Positions 35,206-46,574 of a stretch of 64,000 nt of DNA are shown here, piece by piece. The notes beneath the pieces were generated by a model. The model ran no database searches and was not told the origin of the DNA. It saw nothing but the letters and a program-made list of their open reading frames with translations. Position 1 is the first letter of the stretch, and every line of letters starts with the position of its first letter. Both the position numbers and the translations under genes were made by a program. Origin of the DNA: Gracilaria gracilis (taxonomy: Eukaryota; Rhodophyta; Florideophyceae; Gracilariales; Gracilariaceae); assembly GCA_030374805.1 (NCBI GenBank), contig JARGSG010000035.1, forward strand, positions 434,001 through 498,000. The letters are read 5' to 3'.

Positions 35206-38095
35206 CTAAGATTTCCCATGACGGGTGCGACGTCGACGACCCACAGCGTCAGCTGGGCCGCTCTCCAGAGGTGACAGCGACTCCTCGGAGGAGCTACCTT
35301 GTCCCGCAGGGGAGGACGCGGCCATGAGCAGCCGCCCGCCACCACCAACGAGCATATCCTCACCCTTCTCGGGCTCGCCCACATCTGCACCCTCGTTACC
35401 GCCCTCTGGGGAAGCTTGCCCACCGCTTGGACCAGCCGCAAACGAACTACCACCCACGTCGGGTTGCGCCGCCTGCGAAGAAGGGGCACCCGTCACCTTC
35501 GAAGCGCCGCCCTTCGTTACCAGGAGCTGCAAAGTCTTCAACACCTTAGAAAGTTTCCCCTCCTTAGTACACGGACCTTCGGTGGCATGACGCGGAAACA
35601 GAATCCCCTCCACCCCGTCTTCTACGTGATAGAAAGCCGTCTCGGTGAGTCCACGCATCGAAGTCCGGCGAATGGGATCCGTACGAGTATGCACGTCTCC
35701 TTCTCCGGACGGGACGTGCGGGAGATCGAAGCGTGCCGTCACTTCCTCGAAAAACTCCAGCGAAATCTGGGAACTGTGACGGGTAATGATCTCGATCAAG
35801 GGCTCTTGAAGGCCTGTCACCCGTCGGGACAACAAGCGAAGAAGTTTAACGTCACTCACTCACCCTTGGGCGGCGGTCAGAGCGCTCAGAAGCAAAGCCG
35901 GCGGCTCCAAATCCTTCTGCTGGCATTGTGCCTGTAGGGCATCGAACGCGGCACCCACTTCGGGACTCGCCGCGCCACCATTTGCCAAGTTCACGCCCTG
36001 GGCCAGAGAACTCAGCGCTAGGGAGACGGAAATACTGATAGCGGGAGGAGCCAACGAATGCGACGGTCCTGTTGGAGCCACGGACACATCCATGGCTGGA
36101 GGAGCCACCGAATGCTGCGAGCCCGTTGGGACAACGGAAACCCTACCACCACCGAGAGCCATCGCCAAGTTGGACGGAGGCACTACGCCAGACCCCGAGG
36201 GAGTCGCGTTCTGCTTCTGCCGAGGGTGAGCAACCCCGGCAACGACTGCAACCTGCGAACTCGACGGAACAGTGACCAGAGCAGTACTCGGATCACTAGC
36301 GGGACTCCCGACAGGGACAGCACTCTCATTGCCGGGACTGACTACATCCACTGGAGGGAGGGAGATATCCTCCTCATCTTCATCCTGCTGACCAAGGAGC
36401 GGAGCGGGGTTTGTGGGCTCCGTAGGACCGGGAGGTCGCCCAGATGGGTCATCAAGGCATTCGCCTACGAAACCGACCCCGTGAGGCCAGTAGTCCTTGA
36501 AATCGGCCTTGTCGGTACCTGGCATCCCTACCCCGACGGAATGAAACCGTGGCATGTTCACTTACGCCCTCCCGTCATCTTTCCCAGCGGGATTCCTGGG
36601 TATGTCGTGATAAAGATCCTTTTCATAATCATGTCAGAGAAAACCCGGTGTTTAAGACCACTGTACGTGGCAGACGTCATCCAGAAGTGACCGAACTCCC
36701 TAAAACCCGTATTGGGAACCACGAACAATGTTCTGCACACCATAAGTGCGGGCATATCATATAACCGAGGCCGAAAGCGGAAAAAGACGACCCTTTGGGG
36801 ACTTCATCTTCGCGTCCTCGTATTGGCGCCAGTCACAACACTTGGTGCCGACCGGAACCCCATAACGGGTCGCGTACAGCCAGCCCATAAACGCGAACCC
36901 GACCCACTACACAAAGAAGATCTGCCACAGAGCATTCGTGAACGCTGTTTTTGGTCCTAGCAGGAGATTCGTGTAATAAGCGCTTAACGACGGAGTTGGT
37001 ATGCGTATATAGCGGGATACTGACATGATGTCCCCCAGGGTGTTGCCAATACGAATTTAATGCTGCTCCCTTGCGTTGTTTGGCATATTAAAGTACTCCT
37101 GGTTGTGCCAACCAAAGAGGAACTTGTGCGTCTACCTGATGCGGGCGTCATCGGCGACAAACTCTCCCCAATATTCGCGGTCACGGATCCAGTATATCTG
37201 TTCATACGGCGGTTTGAACGCGACAACCCCGAGAGAAACAGTGCCCAGGCGGTGTAATCGACATGTTCTCTTCCAGTTGGGCATAATCAGCTGCCAACCG
37301 CCCGATAATATCGGCCATCCGACGCTTATAGTCGATCTTATCCCAGCAATGGGCAAATGGGATATCCGAACGCCGATTACCAGAGTCAACAGTCCTAATG
37401 GCCTGCGAGGGACTGATAGGCATGTGTCCCCAACGGGCACGCCACCACTCCACATACCCGTGGCGATTCTTCTGTGAGAAACCCTGGTAAATTGGGACCG
37501 ACTCGAATCGCTTCGCATCGAAGAAGACTGAACCCATCGGGAGATACCGGGATACGGGATACGGAATCGCCACATGGCGAGCGCTGACATGGAACCACCC
37601 AGGAGCCGTGGTGTGATCGTAAACCTGCGTAGGATTTAGCCAGTTCAGACTCGACCCAACGAGAGTGCTACCTGTAGGTTCCGAGGACAAACCCGCGGCG
37701 CCGCCACCCGTAGGTTCTGGGATTCGTGGAATCGTCCCGTCGGGGTCGAACATCTCAACTGTTGTGGAAGAATGCACGCCGAACGACGTCGAAACCGGCT
37801 CCCGCCGAGGGCTCCTATTTTGTACCCCTCGGGAAGACGTGACGGACTCTTCCTCCCCGGGAAGGAACCTGGCGCCATCGGCCGCGGGTTCGCTCGCACC
37901 CGACTCAACGGACATGGTGTTCCCTCGAGGTAATCGGTCGCGTCTCGCACCGCGCCGAGCAAACGCGCGTACAGCCATGGTTCAAACATAACCCGTACGG
38001 GATGCCTTACACCGCAGCGGAATGGGACGCGACTTCTGCACCTCGCCAGGCATTTTTTGAATGCGGCATACACCGGACGCCACGCCACTTATACC
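35206..38095 (-). other. Antisense ORF block of element B with TATA-like box
   Basis: Between integrase and the 3' LTR the minus strand holds long open stretches at 37,978-37,202, 36,561-35,860 and 35,859-35,206. The first opens with ATG (MAVRAFARRGARRDR), about 110 bp after a TATA-like word (GTATAAGT, minus strand, 38,094-38,087). It contains a Trp/Tyr-rich folded-looking part (LPMGSVFFDAKRFESVPIYQ; YVEWWRARWGHMP) between Ser/Pro/Gly-rich disordered parts. Antisense genes in this position are known from some plant gypsy lineages. I do not recognise this protein. It is part of the fossil element and partly broken. Confidence 0.55.
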
Positions 38096-38825
38096 CGTAC
38101 CGGGCACTGCACAACGGCCAGTGACAACAAATCTGGACAGCACGTCTCCTCCCCAGGCGGCATGCGCCACGCCGCGCTCCCACAGCCCCCTGCTTCTCCA
38201 CCCACTGGGACTACGACGCATTCCCAGCCACGTGCGCCTACTCTCAACCGATAATTGGAACCCGCACCGGGACGTTCCCAGTTAACAGGCGCGACGCTGC
38301 TCCTTAACCCTCCAGGACACTCCAGATCCTGTGGTTGGAACGCGCCCGCATGGCCCACGGTCACACTCGAGTGACGAGCGTAGCACGCGCCCGACACGGG
38401 AATACGCCGACACGCATTGTTGAACCGCATACCCCTTCGGGAAAATCTGCCGTCTGTCACTCAAAAGGCCCGGATGCGCTACGAGTCCACCCGCGAGGTT
38501 GTCCGATGGAGACCTGAAGGGAATCGCTGTGGATGCGAATACCACGCCGTCGTGTTGGACATTCGGCGAACGCCCATTCGGGTTTCTCGCCATCGCGACC
38601 AACAACCAGCGCGCCTTCATCGCAGGCCAATTCAGATTTTTCGCTATCGCGCCCGAAAGTCAGCGCACCTACGTCGCGCGCCCATTGGGGTCGGCGCCAC
38701 CACAACAAGAGGCTGATACGCATTTGTAGCGCATCCCCTTGGGTCTCCCGTCATCGCGGCAGACAGTTTATACGCCCCCGCCTACTGAGGTGGAACCGTT
38801 CGACCTCGAGACGAGGCCGGATCTA

Positions 38826-38837
38826 AGAAGGGGGGTC
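38826..38837 (+). promoter_or_regulatory. Polypurine tract of element B
   Basis: AAGAAGGGGGG followed by TC stands directly before the TGTAGTGC of the 3' LTR, the normal position of the plus-strand primer. Confidence 0.75.
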
Positions 38838-39013
38838 TGTAGTGCAATTGGATGCACTGTCCCAATGGGCGCATATTAGGATAATTAGATATTTATTGTG
38901 CAAATGGGTGCAGCTCAGGGATCCCCACGTGTAAGGTGGTGACAGTTGTCGGCCACCACCTAGGGGACCTCTTGATAGGTAGATTGATTATTCTTTTCGC
39001 CATGTGGATATTA

Positions 39014-39304
39014 CCCTATGAACATCGAATTTGGCCGAAATATGGCCGAGATAGGGCCGAAATGTGGCCGTTTAGCTCGAAAATTTGTGAGAACGTTTAA
39101 CCAGCGAAGATAAACAAGTTTCATTTTTCTTCATATGGCCGAAATATGGCCCAGATGTGGCCGAAATATGGCCGAATGTTACACGTGTAAGCTAACAAAA
39201 ACTCTTATTTTCAATAGGTACGCGTTCTCCCAAAATTTCGACTTAAACGGCCACATTTCGGCCATATCTCGGCCATATTTTGGCCAGATTCGATGTTCAT
39301 AGGG
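39014..39304. mobile_element. 291-bp MITE with long terminal inverted repeats
   Basis: It starts CCCTATGAACATCGAAT and ends with the reverse complement ATTCGATGTTCATAGGG; the inverted similarity extends about 75 bp inward. ATT (or ATTA/ATTG) is repeated at both sides, and the 5' LTR has the uninterrupted site. The interior is built from repeats of a TGGCCGAAATA-like word and has no ORF. It must be moved by another element's transposase; the 3-4 bp duplication would fit a Harbinger-type enzyme, but the ends differ from those of the neighbouring Harbinger element. Confidence 0.88.
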
Positions 39305-39589
39305 ATTGCCCTTGGAGATGTACTTAAGGCCCGTTCTACACTAGGACAACCCAGGACGCAGTTGAGACAGAGGAAGTCGTCCAAATGTACCCAAGACATT
39401 TTTTTGCTGAGAGGACAATTTGGCGCTAATGTAGAAAGCAGAGACCCATACCCATCTCGTTTCGCGGGAAACCGAAACAGGGACTGTCTTGTTTGCCATT
39501 CACATGAAGCACATATTGGACTGCGCAGTCTCGTGAAAACCATCCGAATCACAGGATTCATTCCGGCTCCAAACCAAACTAGCTTCCTA

Positions 39590-40306
39590 ATGAGTGACAA
39601 CCCCTCTCCCAATCCGGCGACAACGCCGACTACGAGACCCTCCTGTCCTGTACCCAAACCAGCATCTTCCGGCAATCCTCAAGTTCCGTCGGTCCCCGCA
39701 GCACCAACAACAGCACTCTCGGACTCAGTAGCACACCATGCTGCATCTAAAGACCGTAAACTGTCCGACAATCTCCACTATTATGACGACACAGTAAATA
39801 TACTGTTCAAAATGATGTCGAAGGCTGGTTACGGAAACCGCAAGCAACAAAAGAAAAGCCTCAAGGAGGTGTTTGCGGAGGCAAAAAAACTAGCTGAGCA
39901 GGAGCACGGAATAAAACGCACAGCAAAAGGTTGGCAGAAAAAGTTTACCAGTATCAAGCAGGACTACTCAGCATACATTGCAAAGATTAACCAATCCGGT
40001 CGGGACGCCGATGACCCTGATCTGTTTAATACGCCGGAGTACTTTGAGTTGATGTATGAAATTGAGAAAGGGAAAGCCCATCATGACCCACCAGCAGCCT
40101 GCTCCACAGATGCCGTCAGCAAAATGACTGAGTCTCTCCTATCCAGCTCAAGGAAAAAAAGGAAACTGTCGAACAACGCGCTGTTGGAGTCATACATTGG
40201 GGCGCAAGAAAAGCGTCATCAGCGCCTAGTAGATGAACTGCAGCGCAGTAATGAAGAACGCGCAAAAGTTCGCTCTGTTCTGGAGCAGTTGGTTGACAAG
40301 TTTTAA
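39590..40306 (+). CDS. Harbinger ORF1, Myb/SANT-like DNA-binding protein
   Basis: 238 residues, intact. I chose the ATG at 39,590 (MSDNPSPNP), which aligns with copy 1. The open frame extends upstream into the terminal repeat and MITE and is chance there. A Pro/Thr/Ser-rich N terminus (to about residue 55) precedes the Myb/SANT-like domain (about 60-145: YYDDTVNILFKMM, KGWQKKFTSIKQDYSAYI). A linker and a C-terminal charged helix follow (EKRHQRLVDELQRSNEERAK). In this superfamily the protein binds the element ends and assists nuclear import of the transposase. It is tail-to-tail with the transposase, and the two stop codons overlap. Confidence 0.85.
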   Translation: MSDNPSPNPATTPTTRPSCPVPKPASSGNPQVPSVPAAPTTALSDSVAHHAASKDRKLSDNLHYYDDTVNILFKMMSKAGYGNRKQQKKSLKEVFAEAKKLAEQEHGIKRTAKGWQKKFTSIKQDYSAYIAKINQSGRDADDPDLFNTPEYFELMYEIEKGKAHHDPPAACSTDAVSKMTESLLSSSRKKRKLSNNALLESYIGAQEKRHQRLVDELQRSNEERAKVRSVLEQLVDKF

Positions 40307-41615
40307 ACTCCACTTCCCAGATTATGAATCGCATAGTATATGAGTGCATCCATCTGTTTCTTCCCGGCGACTGTCTCTGCTGTTATAATCTCTGATGCAT
40401 CCACCTCTTCATCCTGTGGTAAAACGAAATCTTCATATTCGCCATCTTCGATTGAAAAATTGTGCAGTATAAGACAAGCGATGCACAGCTTAGTGATATC
40501 GTCCTCATGTTGCAGTCGTATGCCGTTCTTCAGACACAGAAAACGATGCTTAAGCATACCGAAAGCGCACTGGACGGGCTTCTTGTCTGACTCGCGATTC
40601 CGTCCCAGTAGGTCAGCACGGGGTTGATCTTCTGCTCACGAACACTCGTAGTTTTCATCATATTCCTGGACAACGTAAATGCGCAATCGCCCATTAAGTA
40701 CGGACGTATTGAGATATCTGAAATGCGTAGATCCGGTATATCGTGCCCCAACCACGTCCCGTTATCAATGTTTCTCCTCAGACTACATCGATCAAATATG
40801 GTAGAGTCCCCCAGTACACCAGGCCTCCCTACATCGGCATAGGTGAAGCGTCTGTTGGCTGTAACGACAGCAAAGATCACAACGCTGGGATACCCTTTGT
40901 AACACCTGTACTCGTAAAACTGCTCATTCGGACATGACAACCATTTGATATGAGTTCCATCCACCGCTCTTACGCAGTATGGGGGCCCAGAGATATCCTC
41001 GAATCGTTTCATTGCTGCGGCGATTTGCTGTTCTTCTGTAGGAAAGGAAATTTCTTCGTGGTACTTCAGAGCGATAACGTGCGCTACCTCTGCGACCATA
41101 CTACTGACAGAACTTGTGCCAATTCCTAGCTGGCATGCTGTTCTTTCACACGTAGAACCCCCAGCATAGAGTAGAAACGCTGCCAATTTAATCTCAGACG
41201 GTAATGCTCGCCGAAATCTCGTGCGTCCGCGCTCAACTTCAGGCCGTATTTCGTTTGCAATGCGGAAAAGGAGAACATGGAGAATGCGAAACATTATGTT
41301 CCAAGAAGCGGACATCAGAAACTCTGTGTTAAGCGCATATTCAAAGAACCAGTTGGGATTGTTTCGAGATCGGTACCACGAACGCCCAATAACGCCACCT
41401 CTGTCGTCGTGACCAGAGAGAAGCAGCACAATGTCGTCATGTGCTGCAATATGCGCTGTGGCTCCTATGATGTCGCTATCATCGTCATCGACGGCCACGA
41501 GGCTCGATATGGCCGCCACAAGTTTGCCTCGTTTTGTGCTACTAGGCATCATGGGAAGTGACGGTGTCGGACTGTCGATGGGTTGTACCCGCTGCGAGAG
41601 CGACCCTATGATCAA
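40303..41615 (-). pseudogene. Harbinger DDE transposase with one frameshift and Glu-to-Gln change
   Basis: The N-terminal region (Met at 41,615 or 41,552) is acidic and leads to a helix-turn-helix (GGSTCERTACQLGIGTSSVS). The DDE core has Asp in RAVDGTHIKW and Asp in the ADVGRPGVLGDST block. A one-base frameshift at about 40,580 separates this from the last third (AFGMLKHRFLCLKNGIRLQH ... GSGV). In the shifted frame the residue before CAFG is Gln (CAG), whereas copy 1 has the expected catalytic Glu (IECAFG). With the frameshift and the lost Glu the enzyme should be inactive. Length without the shift would be about 430 residues, normal for the family. Confidence 0.9.
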
Positions 41616-41969
41616 ACTGTTTTGGACACTCTTGAGACAGAGAGAGAAATCTCCTTGAAAAAGGGAAATCTACGATATTGTGGGAATTTTGGACGGGATG
41701 CGACGTGTCCTGTCTTAGTGTAGAACGGGCCTAAGCACCTCACGTTGGGCAAAGCTTCCGGGGTAAACCGCAAGTACCCCCTAGCTGATTCTTCATCGTC
41801 TAGTTTCCCACAGGGCCGTTCTACCGTCACTACCAGTGCTGCACGCCTATCTCGTGCCCCGTTGTTAGCGTTCGTTTGCACGTTCTTCCGTCCACGCTTG
41901 GGTACTGCGCACACTACTTCCTAATTTAGGCATAGTACACGGCCGTAGCTGTCGCTGTACTACAAGTAC

Positions 41970-43950
41970 TTTTGGTTTTCGTTCCGGTAGTCTTCGAATT
42001 CTTTTTCGCTCTCTTGGGTTGGCTTGCGGGAACTGTCTTGTCATCAATCTCAATCACCTCCACAAAATTTCTTTTCCGAGCCTTGGACTGGGTTTGTTTC
42101 CATTCTGGTGTGGGAAGTATCTGGGAACCCTTCGAAGTACAGTTCTTGCGTAAATTTGTGCATTGTTATGGTCTAGTTCTCGTAGAAGTTTGAGGGCATC
42201 AAGAATTGGGAGTACTCGTTCCTTTCGTGGGCACTGATGATAGCAAAGGTTCCATCACATCCATACCTAGGAGAAGCCACCGACCTGTCCAGTAGACCGG
42301 GTTCTCCGTATATGATAGACAATCCTTTTTGTTCTTTGGTAGGAAGAAAGTTATCGTTCATTCTGTTGTCTTGAACTGAAAGAATATATGAGTTTAGAGT
42401 TTGTCCGAAATTCTCCTGTGATTTAAGTGTATGAAAGATGGCTTCAAATAAGTTACCCGGAGTCAGCTCGCGCTTTATTTCTAACATTCTCCGTAGACTC
42501 TTTATAGTAAACGGTGATGGAGTAGTGCCGAATTTTTTTCTCAACTTTTCGTAGTATTGCCGATCCTGATAGTACATGACTTTCGCTGCAGGGATTTGTG
42601 AAATAGTCCTTCACCATTTTGAGTGGGGGTTTTATAAGTGGCCAGGTGTGTTTGTGGGATCCAATTCCCACAACAATTGCCCACGTCAAAATGTCAGATT
42701 TCTCATTCTCCTTGAGAAACCAGTAGTGATACTCTACATTGCATTCCAATTGCACAAGTTTCGCAGCCTCCTACAGATGAATCAGACTTCTGCAATACCT
42801 TGCTTGTGAATTTAACGGATATGGTGGACAGTTCCCACTGCTGCACGGGCTGACGGGGAAAATTCTTCTCTGCGCCATAACAACCATTCTATTCACGATA
42901 TCTGGATCTTCCCCCTGAAGATGAGGTAGAATCCTAACCAGAGAACGCTTCTTTGGATCCCTTACACCTTCTTTTCCAAAGTGACAACAGCCAATAAAAT
43001 CAGAGAGATTTGAACAAGCAACTGAACCCTTACCACTTAGTTCAAATTTCTTCTTTCCTGCACAGAACTTCCAGTTTGGAGTCCGGTCTTGCGGATCAGT
43101 TGCTTCTTGCGGCGATGTAAGCTGGTCTAAACTTGCAACAAAAGCATCATGCTTGCAGAAGAGTGGAAACGCATTTTGTGCGAAAAAGAAGACCTGTGTG
43201 GCAAGACTTTCTTTGTAATCAGATCTGTTGTTCACGAGATTTACAAAGTTCTCTATGTCACTCTGTGTGCTAGCCTATACAAGTCTGCCTAGTGCATCGC
43301 GAGCGTAGTTTTGGTTGTCAGCAGTTGGTCTGAACTGTGGAAAGACATCATATTTATGGCTTCTAGAAAATTATGGAACATCCTCACGCCTGAAAGAATG
43401 ACTTGACTTAGATTTATCTGCGAAAGAACTTGAAAGAATATCTGAACGATGACCCCCCTTGGCTTCACTTTGTTCACGAACTCCCGATTCTTTCCAAACA
43501 CCATCGTGACCTTCTCGGCAGTGTTCGACGCTGGAGGAGCAACATTTAATACTAGAACAGGAAACAGTCTTCCTTGTGACTGGAATATTTTTTCCAAGCA
43601 GAAACACAGACGAAATTTTGGTGACCTTCATACGAAAACAATACGGAGAACTTTGCGAGAACGATTCTTCTGTTACACCAAACCCATCTAAATTCAGAAA
43701 TGAGGCAAATCCATTTAGTGACGTCGGAAGGTAGGGAGGCGGTCTAGCAAAAGCTTGGGATTCCATGGCTCGAATGTTACGAGAAATTCGAAAGTACACG
43801 TCATTGTAGTCAAAAAGAGTACCAGACTTATTATGGTGTTGAGAAGGAGACGAACAGTCGGTTGAGAGCAAACATGAGACGTCCATAGCGTCAATATCGT
43901 CGTGACTATATGAAATAGTACTCTGCTGTCAAACCAGACTCTTGGAAGAA
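41970..43950 (-). pseudogene. Broken minus-strand gene, weakly MULE-like, cut by gypsy B
   Basis: A string of minus-strand open stretches (43,886-43,371; 43,235-42,771; 42,755-42,453; 42,577-42,173) in alternating frames reads as one decayed protein. Part of it looks like the N-terminal half of a Mutator-like transposase: HKHTWPLIKPP, SPFTIKSLRRMLEIKRE, FEAIFHTL, and YGCDGTFAIIS (the usual place of the first catalytic Asp). A basic region then follows (QPKRAKKNSKTTGTKTKST), and beyond the gypsy B insertion a coiled-coil tail at 27,191. No MULE C-terminal catalytic part is visible, so a host protein with a related domain is also possible. Confidence 0.35.
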
Positions 43951-44117
43951 ACAAAGAAACTCATGTGCCACTGAGATCATTAAGTGGCGCAGTTCGTGGC
44001 TCGATAACCCAGAACTTCATTGATCCCAATCCCGTGCTTCTGAGTATCCGTTACCAGCAGCTGTCTAAAAGAGATTTCAAAAAACGAACCGTTACGAAAT
44101 CATGATACTCGAAAATT

Positions 44118-44210
44118 TTCGAGAAAAAGATGCATCTCAAAAACTTGCAACAGCTCTTAGCCATTAAATCACACACATATGGCCGGTACTGTGTCTTATG
44201 TGGTAAGTAA
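44118..44210 (+). other. Exon-like fragment with repeated 65-bp word and splice-donor-like end
   Basis: The plus strand reads FEKKMHLKNLQQLLAIKSHT then YGRYCVLCGK and meets GTAAGT at 44,203, a good donor site. A piece about 80% identical stands at 60,478-60,542 beyond the other end of piggyBac PB2, and a weaker match lies near 48,425. It resembles the Cys-rich C terminus of some piggyBac-type proteins, but this is a guess. Confidence 0.25.
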
Positions 44211-44683
44211 CTCCAATCTGATCGTAACTTGCAGACTTTTTTGGAAAAACTATTGCCTTCCACATTAATAATGTACTTAACCCTTTCACCCCCAAAATAT
44301 TAACAGATGTACAAAGGCGGTAGAATGACAGAATCCGGTGCAATCATTGGTGAAGATTAATGTTGATATTTATATCACCTGCTCACAGCCATTGAGTGGA
44401 GACGTTATTTTCAATCGATATAATATTCGGATAAGAGCCTTTTTCCCATTGAACGAAGTAATTTGCCAACCATTTCTGCAACAAGGCATGCACAATACAA
44501 CCGTCGTTTCTCCCGATTTAGATTGATATCCTTGTCACATGAGACGCCTTTGACGCATGCCATTTGAACGCAACCGTAGTGTAACTTAACCAGAACCTAG
44601 ATATGTCATTTAGCCCATTTCCAACTACGTGAAAGCAAAAAAACGAAAGCGGTACTGCATTTAAAAGCTGCCCTGACCAAACT

Positions 44684-46574
44684 ATGGAAAACACTCTAAC
44701 CGCCAACACTCTCTATCTCTCCTCGTCCTCCGTTGCCACCGAGCAAGAACTGCTCCAGTCGGAGTGCAACGAAAACGAGATGTACTCTCTCGACGAGCCT
44801 GTAGACAACTTCTTCGAAATTATGCCTCTGTCACAGGCTCAGGGCCAACAGCTTACGTGTGTGCCTTACTGCAATCGCTGGCTCTCCAATGCGGGACTAA
44901 AAATTTTGAAGAAAGGAACGGTTGACAGAGCGCTTCCCGATGCACATAAGGAACTTCGGCTCATATCCTTGTTTCTCAATGCTTCATTTATGTAGTGCAT
45001 TCGTTCCTGGACTACGATTGTACTCCAAAGAAGAGGAAATAAATCGCTTAGCATGATGGAACTGCAGGCATTCATAGGTCTAGAAATTGCTACATGCCTC
45101 TCGACAATGAACTGCATTGACGACTACTGGAGCAAGAAGATGTTCTTAGGAAATGCAGACTTTTCTCTTGCAATGGGACGAAACAGATTTGAAGAAATTC
45201 GTGCAGCCCTGCGTCTTTATTGCGAATACGAGCACACTAATGCAACTGTTGATCCACTATGGCACTCACGTATCATGCTCGAGCACTTTTTGAAAAATGC
45301 ATGCTCAGTTGCCGTACCAACTGGAGTCACTACTCTTGATGAAAATACCATACGGTGTAAAGGTAGAAGTGCCGCCCGGTCGTACATCAAGTCCAAACCT
45401 GTTCGGTTTGGTATCAGATTCTATGTAGTAGCTGCATGGCGATGTGCTTATATCCATACGTTTTGGGACAATTGAACCGGTAATCGTACCAATGTTCCTC
45501 CGGCTGTGGCCTACACTACGCTGTTTCGTACCCTTCGTGGGGTCTTTGAGCGCAAAATGGACACTACAACAATGAACAAATAGTGCCTCTGCGTTGTGGT
45601 GTGTTCAGTGGACACATCAACGTCAGTCGCAGAATAATAGTGGCCAGGAGCGACTGGTAGTGATGGATAATTTTTATAACAGTCATAAGCTCGCATTGCA
45701 GCTGCATAGAATGACCGATGGGAAAATGAGGGTGCTTGGAACGTTAAAATTGAACAACATGGATGGCGTAAACTGAGTAGCAGTGAGGGAGGCAATTGAG
45801 TACCTCAAAGAAAAGCCACGAGGGTCATGGTTGATTTGTTAGGTTTATGATAAGCCGAAAGGGAAAAATAGATCCCCAACAGTCGCAGAGAACTGTGGTT
45901 ATGTGGTGTTCAAAGACAGAAAGATCTTCGTGTTTTACACGAATGACTTGGTCTGCACTCCTTGCCAGCGTATCATGGAATGTGGTCCACATGGTATCCA
46001 ATGTGTTCATGAACTGGCTCCTCTGGAGCGATGGATGGAAGAAGGAGCGCTGCACCGCACTACCATTCAAGTTCCTGCGATCATTGTAGCGTACAATATG
46101 TACATGAATGGAGTAGATCGGTTTGATCAAATGCGTTCTACAAACCCCATCATGCGCAAAGAACAAAGGGTGCCAATGAGTGTTTTTACATTCCTAATCG
46201 ATGCAGGTATTCTGAATGGGTACGCAATCATGCAGGCAGCGCACGAAGGTGATGTTCAGTGTAGCCTTCACGAGTTCAAGAGACGTATGGCGGAGGAACT
46301 TACTAAGCCGTTTGTCCAATATCGAGCAGCAGAAAAATCTTTGCGTACCAAGTTCTCGTCGTCTTCCGGGAACCCAGAGGAGTGCGATGCATGTCATGTC
46401 CTATTGGAAACGATCGGCAAGAAATCAGCTCAATGCTACTTGTGTAAAATCATGCGGGAGGACAAAAAGAAGCACAAATCCATTTACGCATGCTCAGTTT
46501 GCTGCTTTGCCTTCCATGTGAACTGCTTTGCAATATATCATCATTTTGGATCAACTCAGAGAGAAACGAGCTGA
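44684..46574 (+). pseudogene. piggyBac transposase of PB2, broken
   Basis: Starts at ATG (MENTLTANTLYLSS) with an acidic N terminus. The DDD core has Asp in TTLDENTIRCKG, Asp in LVVMDNFYNSH and Asp in MNGVDRFDQMRS. A Cys/His-rich zinc-binding C-terminal domain follows (CDACHVLLE, CYLCKIM, CSVCCFAFHVNCF). piggyBac transposases excise precisely and insert at TTAA. Breaks: TAG at 44,993, TGA at 45,473, a one-base frameshift near 45,580 with adjacent stop, TGA at 45,774 and TAG near 45,840. The C-terminal third is intact. PB3 carries a related gene. Confidence 0.88.

Larger units (their letters stand above)
39328..41731. mobile_element. PIF/Harbinger transposon, copy 2 (complete ends, 2,404 bp)
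   Basis: The terminal inverted repeats begin GGCCCGTTCTACACTA and the target duplication is TAA (39,325-39,327 and 41,732-41,734). The intact 5' LTR of gypsy B shows the empty site. It carries two convergent genes whose stop codons overlap in one TTAA at 40,303-40,306: a Myb/SANT-like protein on + and a DDE transposase on -. Ends, target length and gene pair all match PIF/Harbinger. The transposase has one frameshift and a replaced catalytic Glu, so this copy should not be autonomous. Confidence 0.95.
27293..41964 (+). mobile_element. Ty3/gypsy LTR retroelement B (complete ends, broken genes)
   Basis: The LTRs at 27,293-27,718 and 38,838-41,964 begin TGTAGTGC and end CTACA. They are flanked by the 5-bp target duplication AGTAC (27,288-27,292 and 41,965-41,969). 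Internal order is primer site, gag, protease, RT, RNase H, integrase, a long region with antisense ORFs, polypurine tract. This order is Ty3/gypsy. Without nested insertions the element is about 12 kb. By eye the LTRs differ at about two dozen of 426 positions (near 6%), so it is moderately old. It looks whole in structure but its genes carry several breaks (of order five to ten). A MITE and a Harbinger element are inserted in the 3' LTR. Confidence 0.92.
38838..41964 (+). repeat. 3' LTR of element B, interrupted by two DNA elements
   Basis: LTR sequence lies at 38,838-39,012, 39,305-39,327 and 41,732-41,964. Comparison with the intact 5' LTR shows exactly where a MITE and a Harbinger transposon were added. 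Confidence 0.92.

Noticed and set aside
34200-38800. Envelope-like gene in gypsy B
   Set aside because: The region between integrase and LTR is large enough for one, but no plus-strand ORF with signal peptide and membrane anchor is visible. The open frames are on the minus strand.
39293-39589. 99-codon N-terminal extension of the Harbinger ORF1
   Set aside because: It crosses the end of the MITE, LTR sequence and the Harbinger terminal repeat, so it cannot be part of the original gene. The ATG at 39,590 aligns with copy 1.
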